Assembly: GCF_048128805.1 (NCBI RefSeq)
Contig: NC_136010.1
Coordinates: forward strand, 23,337,480-23,401,479
Direction: 5' to 3'
Length of the DNA: 64,000 nucleotides
Source of the DNA: Centroberyx gerrardi
Lineage: Eukaryota > Chordata > Actinopteri > Beryciformes > Berycidae
Part shown: one piece after another, positions 45,139 through 59,400 of the stretch
Layout: the number at the start of each line of letters is the position of its first letter
Position numbering within the stretch: position 1 is the first letter of the stretch
The notes under the pieces: generated by a model
Told to the model about the DNA's origin: nothing
Database searches by the model: none
Seen by the model: the letters and a program-made list of their open reading frames with translations, nothing else
Translations under genes and position numbers: made by a program

Positions 45139-45735
45139 ACACACCACAGATTTTAAGGTATGGGATCAGAGCTTGTGTGTGTGTGAGAGAGCGTGTGTGT
45201 GTGTGTGTGTGTCTGTGTCAGAGAGATTGGCAGCGAGGCAGGGAGAGAATCCAACTTTTCGATAATGTTACCTCCAGGTGCGAGCAGTGTTCCACCCACT
45301 GTGCAATTGTGAAACATGAAAAGAAGCGGGTGAGGAGCATGTGTCTCCGTGATACAGGGGTACATCCTATCACACACTCCCTACCTACAGTAAAATGGAC
45401 AGGGACAGTTTCACTTGACTTGTTGAGATCATGACTAGGATTCCTGTATTTCACCATAGGCAACTACTATATATCCATTTCCTACCTATGAGAAACACAC
45501 AAGACGATAATTCTTTATACACCAAACATAAAATGGATTTATTTTTCCAGAGGTCCAACATATTTCTGTCTTGCCCCAGGATGCATAGAAGATGTCAGTG
45601 TGTCATAGGAATTTAACTGCCACTACTACAACCCATTGTTTACAATCCAAGTGTTCTTTTGTTCAACCATTGGTTTGATAATAAAGCCATTTCTAACTAT
45701 TGTTAATGTTACACAATATCAAAACCCCACTGTCT
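45139..45735. repeat. Paralogous spacer block (matches 31340-31980) with a GT microsatellite
   Basis: Partner of 31340-31980. A (GT)n run lies at about 45,173-45,215. It ends at CACAATATCAAAACCCCACTG, after which unique sequence leads into the nsfl1c 3' end. Confidence 0.88.
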
Positions 45736-46397
45736 TAATGGAACAATCCTACCATCTGTAAAAGAAAGAGAAAAGGGAAAAAAAAAAGTCACTTTAAAAA
45801 AATAATTCAATCTCCATTTGGACAAAGGGACTGATGTGATTCTGGAGGTGAATAAAGGAGCGTAAGGCTACCGGTATAGGTTGGGGGAAAAAAATAAAAA
45901 TAACGCAGCAGTTTGATTTCAATATGTTTTGTTAACTCATTACACTTCTCTCCCCAGGAAGATGGGGGTGGAGAGAGATGGGATCTAGTACAAAACCAGG
46001 GTAACCCCATGTACCATTAATAGCATGACAAGACTTCTATTCCTCACATGGCTCTGGTTTGTGCTGTTGAGACAGAGCCACACTAGAAATCTGCCACTGA
46101 ACTGGTCTGCTGGGACCCCAGCACCTGAAAGGAAAAAGCGGCTGAAGGGCCAACACGGCAAATAGAAGAGGAAGAGTGGGCGGCAGGCAAGTCGCAGGCA
46201 AATAAAAACAGGTTTAGTGAAAATCTCTGGAAAAGCTTAGTAACCAGATTGCTCTTCAGAAATCTGGACTGTTGCTGTGTTTTTGGGTTAAACCAACTAC
46301 TTTACAGGTTAACACATCCCCATCAAAACCACCATTTAACAGCATCTGCAGCCTTTCCAACACTTCTTCCATAAACTCTGTTCCTTTCCTCAAGATT

Positions 46398-46403
46398 TTT
46401 ATT
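46398..46403 (-). promoter_or_regulatory. Possible nsfl1c polyadenylation signal (AATAAA)
   Basis: TTTATT on plus is AATAAA on minus, about 225 bases beyond the nsfl1c stop codon. It is the nearest such hexamer I noticed downstream; use of this site is inferred. Confidence 0.4.
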
Positions 46404-46626
46404 TTCCTCCCTGTTACTGCCCGCCACAGACCGCAGAGGAGGGGGAGAGGGTGGGGGTTGTGGGGGTAGAATGTAATGTTTCACTTTAGAAAAACAAAAT
46501 CAGAAATTAGAAGTCCATACATAAGTCCATGGTTTCTCCTCCCTCGGGAGGGGCGGTGGATTTCACAGGGCTGCAGTTACTCAGCCACACCACCAGGGGG
46601 TGGGGGTGGGTGTTCTCACTTTCCCC

Positions 46627-49600
46627 TCACTGTAGCCGCTGGACGATGACAGCGTTGAGGAGGTTGGCGTCCCGCAGCGTCTGGCTCTCATCCGTCAGCT
46701 CCTTGTTGGGGAAGGTGGTCATGAGAATGAACTCTCTGGCAGCCATGGCGGGCCGGGCTCCAACCACAAACTGGCGCACGTCAGACACCCTGAGGCACCC
46801 GAGGGAGATAGCAACCAAGTCAGAACAGGAGACATGGCTTTCAGTGTGAGCAAAACAACAGGATCTACAAGGTTGTTAGCTATATTATTCTGCAATGGTA
46901 CTTACTCTCACAAGCAGGACTGGACAATAATTCAATACTATTGATTATCATCTTTCAATAAAGTCATATCATGATGAAATAATGATAAAGTTATCATAAT
47001 ACACAATTCTATTGTCTAAATTATGGATAAAAGGCAAATACTAATTAAAATCTCTCTTAAATTGAGATCAGAAAGAAATTAGGAAATGTTTGAAAACTAG
47101 AGGGTATTATCTAGGGCTGGGTATTGAGAACTGGTTCCAATTTAATCACGGCTACAAACTGCCTAATTCACCAGAATCGATAAGCAACCGCACTAACGAT
47201 ACCTCTTATCAATCATTAAGCATTTTGAACAGCTGGATGCTTCTCCAGGAGCTGCGCAACAACCGTTTTGACCCTTTCGGTGTGCTGTCAATCACAAACA
47301 ATGACATAATTTGATGCTCTCATGTCAGTCAAAACCAGGGTTGAAACACCGATGACGTTTCTAAGTCCATTTAACACACAGCGAGTTGGCTAGCCCAGCT
47401 CTGTGGCAGCCTTGTTCAAAACAACATAAGTTGCTGGATACAGTTTCTTTAGAGTTCCAAAAACGGCAAATAAAAAGGCCACACAATTACTCCATACAGC
47501 TCACGCAGCAAAATCCAATCGTTCTGAAGCCAAACGATTGTACTGTGGGTCCAAAAATCCAATATATACCTCATTATCTCCTAGATTGAAGAACTTCAAG
47601 GCAGATGCTGCCTTGAAGGCAGATGCTGCCTGTCAGAGATATTGTAATTATAGGGAGAGCGCACTGGAACAACCTAATAAAGTGGCAATTTTTTTTTTGT
47701 TCTGTGGTGACCTCCAATTACTTTATTTTTTTCCGCTTGTTCTGGTATTTTGCTCTCTCAAGTAAGGCATTATGCCAAATGTGCCTTAGCTGTTTTGAAA
47801 AGTAATTCTGAGACCGAAGTAACAGCAATGTATGTCTTGAGTACTAAAAGAAAGTTATCTCCACTAAAGCTGTATGTAGTCTTTTACCCCCGAAAATGTA
47901 TACAGTAGGAATCGATAAAGAATCAGACCGATGGGACGAATCGAAAATGGCACCGGAATCGGTAAAATCCTAACGATACCCAGCCCCAAATTATATGCAG
48001 GTCTACAGTCCCGACTAAAAGCCACTGAACTTCTGTTCTGTTCTCATAGAACTGCAGGGACGCCAAAAGAGTGTCCAATCTAGCTTTATGTACATCCCAC
48101 GCAGCCACTCACCTGTGGGTGTGGTTGAACTTCTGGACCAGCCTGCCGCCGTCTGCCAATCGGATCTGAATGCTGGTGACGGGCTGGGAGGGGTCGAGGG
48201 TCACGGAGGCACTGGCTTGGGCCTCGTTGGCAGCCTGCTCCTGCTGGGAGCCGGCTGGAGCCGTAACCAGCTCTGGGGTGGCACTGGAAGAGGGAGCGGA
48301 GAGAAGAGGGTTGGAAAAAGATCAAAGGACTGAGAACTTTCTTCCACTCAAGACGTTGTTGAACTGTTACGTGATAATCAGATAAATAATCCTAAAAATA
48401 ATCATTACTAAGCATCTAAGTTGCTTGATAAAGTTTGAAACAAAATCTGTGGATTGGCTGGGGGGGGGGGGGGGAAATCAAATGAATGAATATGTACCAC
48501 TACCACTCCAACAACTGCCACTGAAGTGCCAGTGAGCAAGGTGCTAAACCCCTTATCCCCAAATTCTCCAGGTGGAGCTGCTCAGTGACCAATAGCAGAA
48601 GTCTGTGGCTATACTGGGCAGCTTCCAGGTGTGAATGTGGGCAACTAAATGTGAAAACAGGGCATTGCTGGATAAATTTAAGGTTTAAAAAAGCTTTAAA
48701 AAAAGTTTAAAAGCAAAACTGAGATGTTTAGAATATAAATACATCTGTCCAACAAACTAGTTCTTTTATATGGACTGAATGATATATTGCTTGAAGTAAT
48801 GTTTTCCCAGGCTGCTCTGCCCTCTTGTGGACAGAAAAAGCAACATCTGCCACATACGTTGAGTCCTCGTAGAAATATAGGTTATTCTAAATGCCATGAA
48901 AAACTCCTCGTTTTTATTCAAGAGTCAAACAAATCCAAACATCTACAAACTGTGACAAACCTACTGTATAACCTAGTCTCTTAGGATTCAAATTTACACC
49001 TCATAACTTCACAGATTAAAGCAAAAAAGTGAAAGTGAAACCAACCACTAAATTCTCTGGAATGACCCTGCACAGCAAGTAAATAGCCAAAATAAACTAG
49101 TTCATTTCCATGAAGCACAGGTAAGACTGGTTTAACAGACATGATAGATGACAATAGACAAACTGTTGTTGTTGGCAGTGAAAAATAATCCTAACTTATG
49201 ACCAGACTTGTGTGAAACTAAGCCCATCAAGGACAAGCTGCATGCTTACTGATCTCACCTTCCCAGCTTCTGTCCTTCACCTCCGAAGGCTCTGAAGGCC
49301 ATCTTGGGTTTGCTGAACTCCTCGTCCCTGTGGTCCTCCATGTCCAGGTTCACCTGACCCCCTCGAGAACGCTGCCTCAGCTCCAGAGGAATCTCCCTGC
49401 AGGGGTAAAATGAAAATGAAGAAGAAGACAATCTCATACTATCAATACTGTGTAAAAAATGACCTTAAATAGGGGTACGGCTGCATTGTTCATTTACTAG
49501 TGGTCAAGCAGAGAAAAAAACGATACAACACCGATATTGGTTCAATCATAGTATATATCCTTAAATATTAATATACATGGATATAGTTTGGCCCCGGAAT

Positions 49601-52600
49601 AGTCTTACTACATCCTTATATTGAGACTATGGACTTGTACGGAATTAGTGAATGAGTTGACAGACGATCCTCACCCCCTGCGGATCGACTCAAGGAAGAC
49701 GGCATTTCCAGGGTCGGTGTAGTTTCTGAGCTCACCGTCATCCAGACTGAAACCCGTCTTCCAAAGCTTCAGCACCACGTGTACCTAACACACACACACA
49801 CACACACACACGTACATTAATCATGCACATGGAGGTTATTGCTTCCCCCTCCACACTGCAGCAACAATTTGTTTTTCTTAGCCTTACTCCACAATATTCA
49901 AGCTCATGGGAGTGCTAGTCACTGATCAGCAGGCCTCCTTAAAAATCTGATTCATCCATCTCCATCTGTTACTCTGAGATGCCTGTTAATGCAGATCAAA
50001 CCGTTTCTGCACCAGGGATGTGATCAACAGAGTGCAATGAAACCAAGAAACAATGGGAGGGGGACTTAAATATGAGTAAGAGTTATGTGTCTAAAAATTA
50101 GAAAGATGATCCATTCGAACCACTACTCACATCCTGTTGGTTGCCGGAGGATCGCCTCTCTCCAGCCACATAGGTCGACTCCTCCTCAGGAGCTGCTCCT
50201 AGCCTGTAGCCTCCACCAACAAAGGCCTGAGGGGTGAGAGGGGGAGGGGGAAAAAAGCAAAGAGGAAGGTAAAGAAGACCGATTAGCTCCAACGGTGCTG
50301 CTGATCATATTGTTTTCATGAGCAACCCTTTACCCTGGCTCTGCTGGGCTCCCCCGGCCCCCTCCCAGTCCGGTCCAGAGGCACAGCCCCATGTTCCTTG
50401 GCCCCCTTGAACAGGTCCTCCACCACTTCGTTGGAGCTCTTCTTCTTGGGAGGCCCGACGATCTGCTGCCCGCTGCGCTCTGATCCCCCAGCAAAAAACC
50501 TGTAAGGAAGCGAAGGGCAGAGGACGGGTTAGGGTATGATGAAAGATGGTAAGGTATTCAATTCTTCCACAATGTAAAAGATAGTAGTCACTTGGCTGGG
50601 CTGATATCAAACAACTCGCTCAGACAAGTCAGTAATCTCCTTTGTTCTCCTTCGCTCTTATTTTTCTGTTTCTTTTTCTTAGGACTTCTCTGATACAAAT
50701 GGACACAGGACATTATGGCTGACCCTTGCACTCCTTACTATTGGTTGGTTGTAATGATGGTGATCTACAAATTGAAGCTCATTGCGCTTATTGTAAATCA
50801 CTCTGGATAAGAGCATCAGCTAGTAAAAAAAATTATCTGAGAGATGACTTTTTGGCTGTGGTGCTAGGGATTACAAGCAGTGTGTTCGTAAGGTTTAGTA
50901 GTCCGAGGACAGGGATTCTGACACTCTATCTAATGACCGAAATGAGTAATTAAGCCAATCACACCAACACATCACAGACTCACACATTGTGGCGTTATTC
51001 TTGTACAGGGCCCTCAGAAGCTGGTCTGTGACACATTTGGGGTTCCGAACCATACTTTAAAAGGATAATACCAGTGTTTATTGAGTGCCAATCATCTAGG
51101 TTGCCCCTCTGCTTTCTATTATTTCTGGTGGAGTGTGAACACAGTCAGCATAGTTGGAGATATCAGGGCTTGTTTCCTCAGAAGAAGCCATTTGCTGCTG
51201 TCTTGTACAGTAGGAGAAACAGCTTCCACAGAGCAAGATAATCCATCGCAGTAAACATGATGCCTTCATTTGGTTTGGTCAAAGTTTCTGTTTTATTTCA
51301 TTGTGTCTGAGTTGAGTGTTTAAATATCAGTGCTGCATTACATTCTACTCTGCTTACTGCCAATCACCTGACACCCACAGGAAGAAATGGAAGTCTCCAC
51401 CAGGAAATAATCCCTAAAAAACCTTTTGCTTTACAAACTTTGTCACACCCATGTCTTCTTATTTAGGGCGTCTTTGTTAGCCGGGACAGCAGTTAATTCC
51501 AAACTACGTTTGACACCATAACGTTTGTATTATAAAAAGGCAGAAGAACAAGTTATGTTAAAACATCTAATTACATAGGCATGCATTCCAAAATGATTGG
51601 GGGAAATGTAAAGCAGGTGTAGACAGTAGTAAACGGGCTATAACTCTAAATGACACTGGTATTTTCCTTTGAGACACATTGCAGATGTATGTTAGATCGC
51701 TGGATGAGAAATAAATGTATGTAGGGAAGTGCAGCACCCAAAAACAAACACCATCTCTTAACAACCAGTCCACTACACCGGCCCAGCAGCAGAATTTGTT
51801 GATGCTGCAGAAAGCACGCCCAGCTCCCAGTGAATGAGGTGAGACCAAAAATAGTTTGGTGCATTCTGGAATCACACTCGCTACGTGTGAGGTTATACCA
51901 TCCAAACGCTACGAGGATGTACAGTAGAAATAGACAGGCATGCCTACAGCCTTGATATCATGTGAACAACTGTGACAGCCATTTAGGAGGATGAGACACA
52001 CAGAAAGCAACTGGGCAGTTCTCTGGAACATTACTTGTAAACTTGTCTTTAAATTCTGTTTTAATCCCCAATCCACCCTACTGAAGCTGTTTTGTAGCTG
52101 ACCTTGACTAGTGCTCCCTCTGGCAGTATTAAGGATAACCAGAAATTAGCTTAGACAGATCAACAGATATCCAACATCATGAATGGAACGGACCTTTGGC
52201 CTTCTTCCTCGTCGCTCTCATCCTCCGCCTCATGCATCAGATCTCTGAAGGAGGTTACTCTGGGCTGAGTACTGTAAACAAAGCAAACATTTATTGATGA
52301 TGATGTCAATTATAAGTCACAATAATATATTGATATTACACAACCAGTAAGTCTGATAACGTGTATGTCAACACTGCATAGAAAGATATGTTTTCGGACT
52401 GTTTGCTATTGTCTTGGACTTTAGATTGACATTGCCTAGAAGTATAAAGATGTACAGGCAAATGGGGATAAGCAAGCAAAAGACTATGGAAATTTCAATG
52501 GTAGTAGTGCATTGGTAGTCTTGAAATTCAAGCAACCTTTGAAAGGAACTGTGATGTTAGTAGTGCCTTGTGTGAGAAGATGATGAGTAGTGATGATAGG

Positions 52601-53736
52601 TTGTAAACATTACCTTGGACCTGCAGACCGGGACACTGAAGAACCACCCTCAGGCTGAGGAAGCGTCACTATGTCATCTTCAGCTCCATCCTCAAAGAAA
52701 CTGGCAAGTGCCAGCTGGGGTGGGGGGCAGAATTCAGTCAGACCATGTCATACCAAAATCCTGACAAGAGAGCTAATCAATTCTTAACTGCAACTTAACG
52801 TATCTAGCAAGTGACTATTTAACCAACCAATAGTTTTTAAAGCTGATAAGTGTTACTAATGACCATATAAAGGATAGCTCAGTGAATGGCTAAATAACTT
52901 CTTATCTAAATAAAGGTTAGTACTCCCCTCCAAAAAAATAATAAAAATAAAAAAGATACTATTTACACCACAGCACCCCAGCTGATGAAGGTTTTGTTCC
53001 TTGGACAAAACAACAAGATTTAGGCTATGTCACCTGACTCTGCTGCAGGAGGAGAGAGAGCAGTAAAATGTGAAACCTCTGATCAAAATAGTCATACATT
53101 CTATCCTAGCGTTAGCTTCTAATGGATAAAATAAGAATGAATGTGAACTAACATTATTTGGATGGGGGGGGGCCTAGAAACCCCCAGAAGGACCCCCTAG
53201 TAAATGCTTCAAACGAACAATTGACAATGTCGCATCAGCAGCTAACTAACGTTGTTTGCTAACGAACGTTACAAGCTAACGTTACTTATCTAGCACGACT
53301 CAATGGACTCAAGGTAATGTAGCTAGCTACAAGTTGATGAAATTTAATCTGCTTTAAAGGGTACCAAGTAACGTGAACAGGCCGCCTTGTATCCGTAGCT
53401 GTGACAGCTATCTGCACAACAGCTATGTCTTTGGGTGACAACAGCGGTTTTTACTAAGGCCATTGTGAAAGGGTGACTTGCACAAATCGCCGGCAACAGC
53501 GGCTAACATTAGCCAGCCTAGTTAGCCGGCATGCTAGGCTTCTGACACGGACATCTCCTGTCACTGGTGTTTCCTTTTGATTTCTCAGTATACAATCCCG
53601 CACAACTCAAGGGGAAAATCAAGTTAACACGTACCTGCAAATTCCAGCCAGCAGACTCCAGGAAAAACCGGGCCCTTTCCTCATCGACATCAGTAACAGC
53701 AACGAACTCCCTCACAGACTCCTCTTGGTTCGCCAT
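46627..53736 (-). CDS. nsfl1c: NSFL1 cofactor p47, nine coding exons
   Basis: p47 is a cytosolic adaptor of the AAA ATPase p97/VCP in Golgi and ER membrane fusion and ubiquitin binding. Exons 5' to 3': 53635-53736, 52614-52714, 52194-52271, 50334-50499, 50131-50226, 49675-49784, 49259-49396, 48113-48283, 46627-46789, all with GT-AG borders and matching phases. They sum to 1125 nt, 374 residues plus TGA (human protein about 370). The N-terminal UBA region has [13 protein letters not shown]. An acidic stretch ([11 protein letters not shown]) precedes [20 protein letters not shown]. The p97-binding SHP box is FVGGGYRLG (exon 5). The SEP domain starts [20 protein letters not shown] (residues about 182-245). 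The UBX domain runs from about residue 293 ([13 protein letters not shown]) to the C-terminus [11 protein letters not shown], with TTFPNK in the p97-contacting loop. The start is the ATG at 53734-53736, which gives the expected N-terminus. Intron 8 holds a hAT-like element. No break is visible. Confidence 0.97.
47114..47987. mobile_element. hAT-like non-autonomous element in nsfl1c intron 8
   Basis: The ends GGGCTGGGTATTGAGAA (left) and CGATACCCAGCCC (right) are inverted, the motif of a common fish element. The subterminal part near the right end (GAATCGATAAAGAATC, ACCGGAATCGG) is typical. No coding frame, and no clear target duplication found. Confidence 0.75.
48459..48474. repeat. Poly-G run in nsfl1c intron 7
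   Basis: About 15 consecutive G. Confidence 0.9.
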
Positions 53737-54149
53737 TTTGATTTGCTCCTTCAATGGTAGGTCCGCCTCCACCTGAGGAAACACGCAACAGATTAATGGT
53801 TCCTATCGAGCTCCAAACAAAAGATCATAACAAGTGAGACGAAGGAAAAAAAAATCCTAGATTGAAATATTAATAATTAACTCGTGGTTAAAACCGTGCA
53901 ATTGGATTTTAAAGATTGCATGTGGCTGTGTTTAATATGAACAGTTTATTGACTTGGTTTATCACATCTTGCTTCCCTGCTATCATTGTTGTCACCATTA
54001 GATGGCAATGCATCCACAGGTTACACAAAACTACATTAGGATCTCATATGTGAATTGTCGGTTTGTGACAAATGTAAAACGATCTTAACAAGTGCTGACT
54101 CTGAGACCTTTAGAAGATGTGCCCAATATTGCCTCGGCCCATCTGTACA

Positions 54150-54410
54150 TATTATGGACACTTTTTATATTCTGTACATAGCCTACTCTCTAGACTGCAG
54201 GTATTCTCTTTATTTATTGTATTGCTATCTACATCTTACTCTGCTTTTTGCTAACTGTACCTATATAGTCTTGATTTGTTGATTATTTGACTTTCATTCT
54301 GCTGCTGCAATTATGTAGGCTAGTTTCCACACAGGATCATTAAAGTTTCATCTGATCTGATCTGATTTGATTTGATCTGATCTAATCTGATTCATCTAAT
54401 CTCATCAGGA
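54150..54410 (+). mobile_element. Retroposon 3' tail ending in (TCTGA)n-like repeats
   Basis: CACACAGGATCATTAAAGTTTCATC followed by repeated CTGATCTGAT/TTTGAT. A related tail (CCCACAGGGATCATAAAGTTTCATC) is at about 43,345-43,380. Confidence 0.6.
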
Positions 54411-55435
54411 TTTGAGACCTCCGGGCATCAGACCTACAGCTTCTGACACGGCACTCAGATCTTAATCAGCATCTTATCACACTTCTGCGCTCGTATCTTT
54501 TGTCGAGGCTCTTATCCAAATCCAAAATCAAACAGATGTTGGTTGAATTCACATTGCAGGGTTGAGTGTGAAACACCTCACCTCTGACACAATGGGTCCA
54601 GTAAACATGTGCCACTGATTTCAGTGTGATAAGCAGATGGGGAATATTCCCATGAGAGATACCTTTGTACCCTCGATAAGGTGTCTGATGGCGGGCCAGT
54701 CAGATGGTACAAGGCCATGAGTACTAGACAGATTGGGAGCATCTTAATTGTTTCTGGGGGGAAAAGGGCTGATGGCTTTTTCATGCGCTAGCTGTTGGCT
54801 GTTTGATCTTCAAGGCTAATTAATCCGTAGCAAAATGAGAAAACCATGTTGTCACCTCACCAAGTAAAGCACAACCCCCATCTCTCTGTGTATGCACACA
54901 AAGAACAAGCACAAAAACAGAAACATACATGGCAATGCACTGAGGAGGTTTAAGCGGCGGTATTCATATATTGTTTCCCCTTTGGTGGTTTTCAGCTTCG
55001 GGGTCTGTGTGATGAGGCAACAGCACCCAGATACAGAGCAAGACAGCGGGAGAGACAAAGAAGGAAAACAAGAAAGCATAGTGGGATTGAAACAAACAAA
55101 GAGAGAAAGAAAGGAAATAAGTTACAAACTAAAGACTGGCAGACAGAGAGAGAGAGAAAGTGTGTGCCTCTGTGTATGTGAGGGGAAATAGCGGGAGGGA
55201 AAGAGACGAATGAAGAAACAAAGAACTAAAGACAGCAGAGACAAACCAGAGATCAAAAGACGTTTTTTCTAAATCCCATCGTCTCCTGCTCTAACCTCCT
55301 GGCCCCTTGAGACGTGAGCGTGTCAAACACCCATCACTTTGGAGAAAGGACAAAACACAACAGTGGCAGTAAGAGTCAACCATAATCCAGGTGATGGACT
55401 GACAGCAGCGAATGTTGCCTCAGGAAACCCAGAGG

Positions 55436-55469
<34 letters not shown>

Positions 55470-55479
55470 ACGCGCGCGT
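55436..55479. repeat. (GT)n(CG)n microsatellite
   Basis: About 15 GT units ending in CACGCGCGCG, a sequence prone to Z-DNA. Confidence 0.95.
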
Positions 55480-56358
55480 CTCCCTACGAGAATTGAGGTT
55501 GATGTTGGTGTAGTGTAGTGTTGCCACCACTTTGTTCTTACAAAAGGTTAGAAGCAGGCAATGGACACTGACATGTCAGTCGAGGCTCATTTGAATGTCA
55601 AGATGATGAGAGAGGTTTCTGAAACAAGAAGAAACGTCAAATCACATCACACAGAAGATTCTGATGAGAGAAGAGACGGTGCTAGGAGCCGACTCAGTAA
55701 ACCTGGCTGAGTGAAAGTGAAAGTGTGTGAATGTGAATGAACAGAGTCTTTGTTTTTGTTATAGAGCGTTATAGAGCGTTTGGTTTGCTGGTTTGTTTTA
55801 GCTCTATACAGAACTTTTTTTCCCTTTGTACCATAGTTACCCCATCATTATGGTTAAAAATCATTTGAAGAACCAACTAGTTTTCGAATGTAAGAACAAG
55901 AGAGCTCATGCCGCACCAGTATTCAGATTACCTGACCAGTTGCATGTTGCTGTTAGAAGAAAAACACACTCCTGCTCTAAGACATTTTATGCTCACAAGC
56001 CCAGTAGTTTAACCTTGGGCAGGCATGCAGGAGGTCAATAACCTGCAGAGCATCGTGAAAGTCGGCTTAAATGACAGCTTGTAAAAGTGAAGCTGTTGCA
56101 GGAGGTTGATTAGGACAAGCACCCATAAAGCCCATAGCAAGTAGACAACAACCCGCCACGCCCCACCCCACCCCACCCAACGCCTGTAAATCACACCCAG
56201 CCACACACACGCATTCATACTCAGAAGTTGCGAAATGATCTCGCTCTTCTGTCCTTCCTCGGGCAACAGCATCATGTCGTAAAGAGAAACCGCAGCATCG
56301 TTTATGACTGCTGACAGTTTGTGAGGGGTGGATCCCTCCCCCACCCTGTCTGCATACC

Positions 56359-56361
<3 letters not shown>

Positions 56362-56401
<40 letters not shown>
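56362..56401. repeat. (CA)n microsatellite
   Basis: About 19 perfect CA units. Confidence 0.95.
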
Positions 56402-59400
56402 ATAGCTTGTCAGTTTCAGGAAAGTACCTAACCTTTTGACCCAAGGGCACTTTGTGGTAGTATTTCATCGAAAGCAAAGGGGAATGAAGGAGCCTCATTT
56501 AAACAAGACATGCTAATGTCTTTGCACTTTTGAAATTGAATACTTGATTCTGAGTTTTTTTGTTCTGATCTGCAGTGTAATAGGTTTATGAGTGTTGACT
56601 GATATAATAACTGTCTTCTGCACCAACAACATAACCACTTTTCTCAAAGATTTTCATTCACATTTCACAAAAAAATGTCTTCATAGGCTGTGGTACAGTT
56701 AATATGTTATGTGCTGAACAATAGGAGGCAACACCCTTGCCAAGGGGCTAAAAATACAATTGTGATATTTGAGATTTCCATATTTGGCATATGTGTGTGT
56801 GCATATTTAATAGTTGTGTATTGTCACATCTGCCCATGTCATGTGCAACTGACAGGGTTTCTGCTCCTCCCCTATACGCTGGCACGTATTGATGTTTTTT
56901 CCATTCTTGCCCGAGGGAGAGTGTATCCACTTGAAATGCATTGTTCAAAGTGTGCATGTATTGTACAGCCATACTTACTATTACACTTATGCATGCATTT
57001 TCATCTTTGCAGCTGTTAGCGTGAAGAAATAGTCTACTTTTTGCAGTACAAGTGTCTCCCCTATCCTTATTTTTCACAGCTATTTCACAGATGTCGGCCC
57101 AGATATCTGATCACTTCATACTTTATGTTGTCCTCCTCCTCCTGCTCCTCCTCCTCCCCCTGCAGGAGTGTTAGCAGAACAATATATCTCCCTCGCCTCC
57201 AGCTAATAGTGACAATGCTGTCTGAGGGGGTCAAGGCTGTGTGTCATGTTAACTGCCCTGCTAAAGGTCAACAGAGTCACAACCCATTGGCCGCTTTAGA
57301 GCGGAATCCCAAAACAAGACCGCGCGCGACGCATGGGCAGCGGATAGGGGCAATGTTGTAACTGGGATAAAAGCAGTAAGGCATGAAAGTGTAATAGAAA
57401 AAAATGATTGGTCATAATTCTTGATAAAATTGGCTGTCTGTGTTGCCTCAAAGTGCCTGTGTGTCATGACCTGTAGCCTCCGATTTGATTCTGCTTGTAA
57501 CAATTTACGAAGAGCAAAAATCTGCCGCAACCTTACCTCAAAGGTGCAGGAATAGAAATAAGCAAAGGAATGAAAGGGAATTCAGCTGCTCTTGGAGGAC
57601 AATTGAGAAAGCTTTAATATAGTGAAGGAACCCTGATGAAAAACACGATGGTTTTTGTCAATTGTTCTCCATTTGTAGCAGAATTTTTCCTTCCTTTGTA
57701 ACTCAGTTCAGCACAGGATTCGATGCCATGTGCTGTCAGGATGAATGTCAAATTTAATGTTTCGTCTCAAGTAGCCAGAGGATTTTTGTTTGATCCCGTG
57801 TCACAGGACGCCAATGTCATCACCAAACGGAGGCTTAGTCAAATGAAACCACCAGTGCATTCACATTGTTACATGGATATTTCCCTTTGGGAGAATATTT
57901 TCTTTACTTTTTTAGACCACCAGACACCAGGAGAAGCCAACCTCCAACAATAGCTGCCCCGAGGGTCACTGTCAACATGAGGCACCATATCCATAATTAC
58001 AAACTGGGATCAGTCTGTCTTTGGATCAGGATGACATCATTCTACTGGGAGCTACTTTACATTGTTTTTCTGTGTTAGAAATGACATTTTTAGACTGAGG
58101 TTTCAAAACAAAAGTACATTTTTGGAGTTGTGGTGACTACGGGTGCCTAGAGCAACCAATACCGGTGGTTGACTGTTCATGAGCTTCTATGGAGCAATAA
58201 CATGTGCACTAAAAATGAAAATGCTCTGCCAAAATGAAATACTAATTTAATAGCTTAGAAACGGAAAAGGAAGAGCCAAGGGCCTATACATAATAAAAGC
58301 TTAGAGGCAGTCTGTGATTGTAGATTGAGATTGAGTGAGAGTAATTCAAGACGCACACACACACATGCATACAAAGACACACAAACAAGAGTGCATATAC
58401 ACACACGTGATTAGGTGAGCAGCAGCCATCTCTCCGACAAATAGGATGATATCGCACAGAAATAACACAACGCTGCTGTAGGCTAATGATATCTACGTTC
58501 TCCATCGTCTCTGTGAGAGAAGAGAAGTTTTCCCTTGAGTGACACTTGGCAGGGTGGATACCCAAACTCTATCATTTCTAGTTATTCCCAGTGTTTTGGT
58601 TTAGCCCCTGAAGATGTGCAGGGTGAGCTATAGAGAAACAGCCTGGTATCAGCAGGAAGAAGGAAAAAGGAAGAGGGTTATCTCTCTGGCCATTACACCG
58701 CTTAGATAGCACCTCCATTTTGCCTGGAACTCCCATAGGTGCCTCTCTGCACGTGCACACTTGAAAACAGTCTGTCTGTCTGTCTGACCCTCTGTCTGTC
58801 TCACTCTCTCTCTCACACACACACACACCGACCTCAATCATTTTTCAATCTGACGTTTTAATCAGTGAGCCTAACTGCCTGCAATGCCTCTGTCTACTCT
58901 GCATACAGTCTTCCCCTTATGTATGCATATATTTATGTGGAGTATGTATGTATGTATTCATGCAGGGATATAGTGGTAAAACAAATCTAAACTAATCCAA
59001 ACTCATTCACCCATCTTTTTAGTCTGACATGAAATTCCAAGTATACATCATGTAAGTAGTTTCAAACTGATGTGGGTTATTTGAGCATAGGGTGTTTTAA
59101 CGTAAAAAACCCCAAAAAAAAACATAATGCTTTTCTGAAAACATAAATGATTTTTTTTTTATATTGGTGGCTGTGACCTTATGATCACCAACGGGGCAGG
59201 CATAGTTTACCCACCTTTGTATTTACCATCACTGTATGTATCTGTCTGTGTGTGTGTGTCTCTCACACCAGAGACGATGCCAGCTCCATTTTTATCTCCA
59301 TGGCAGCAGACAATCACCTGATACAGTTGGCAGAACCGAATCTGCAGGGACCAGACAGGAGCCACTGACCTACATATGACAAAAGTATATCCACTGTAAA

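Noticed and set aside
48088..48333. Plus-strand frame of 81 codons over nsfl1c exon 8
   Set aside because: Antisense shadow of the GC-rich p47 exon; no homology or splice support.
56009..56398. Minus-strand 129-codon frame starting in a CA repeat
   Set aside because: The start lies in a microsatellite, it has no recognisable domain, and composition bias explains the open frame.
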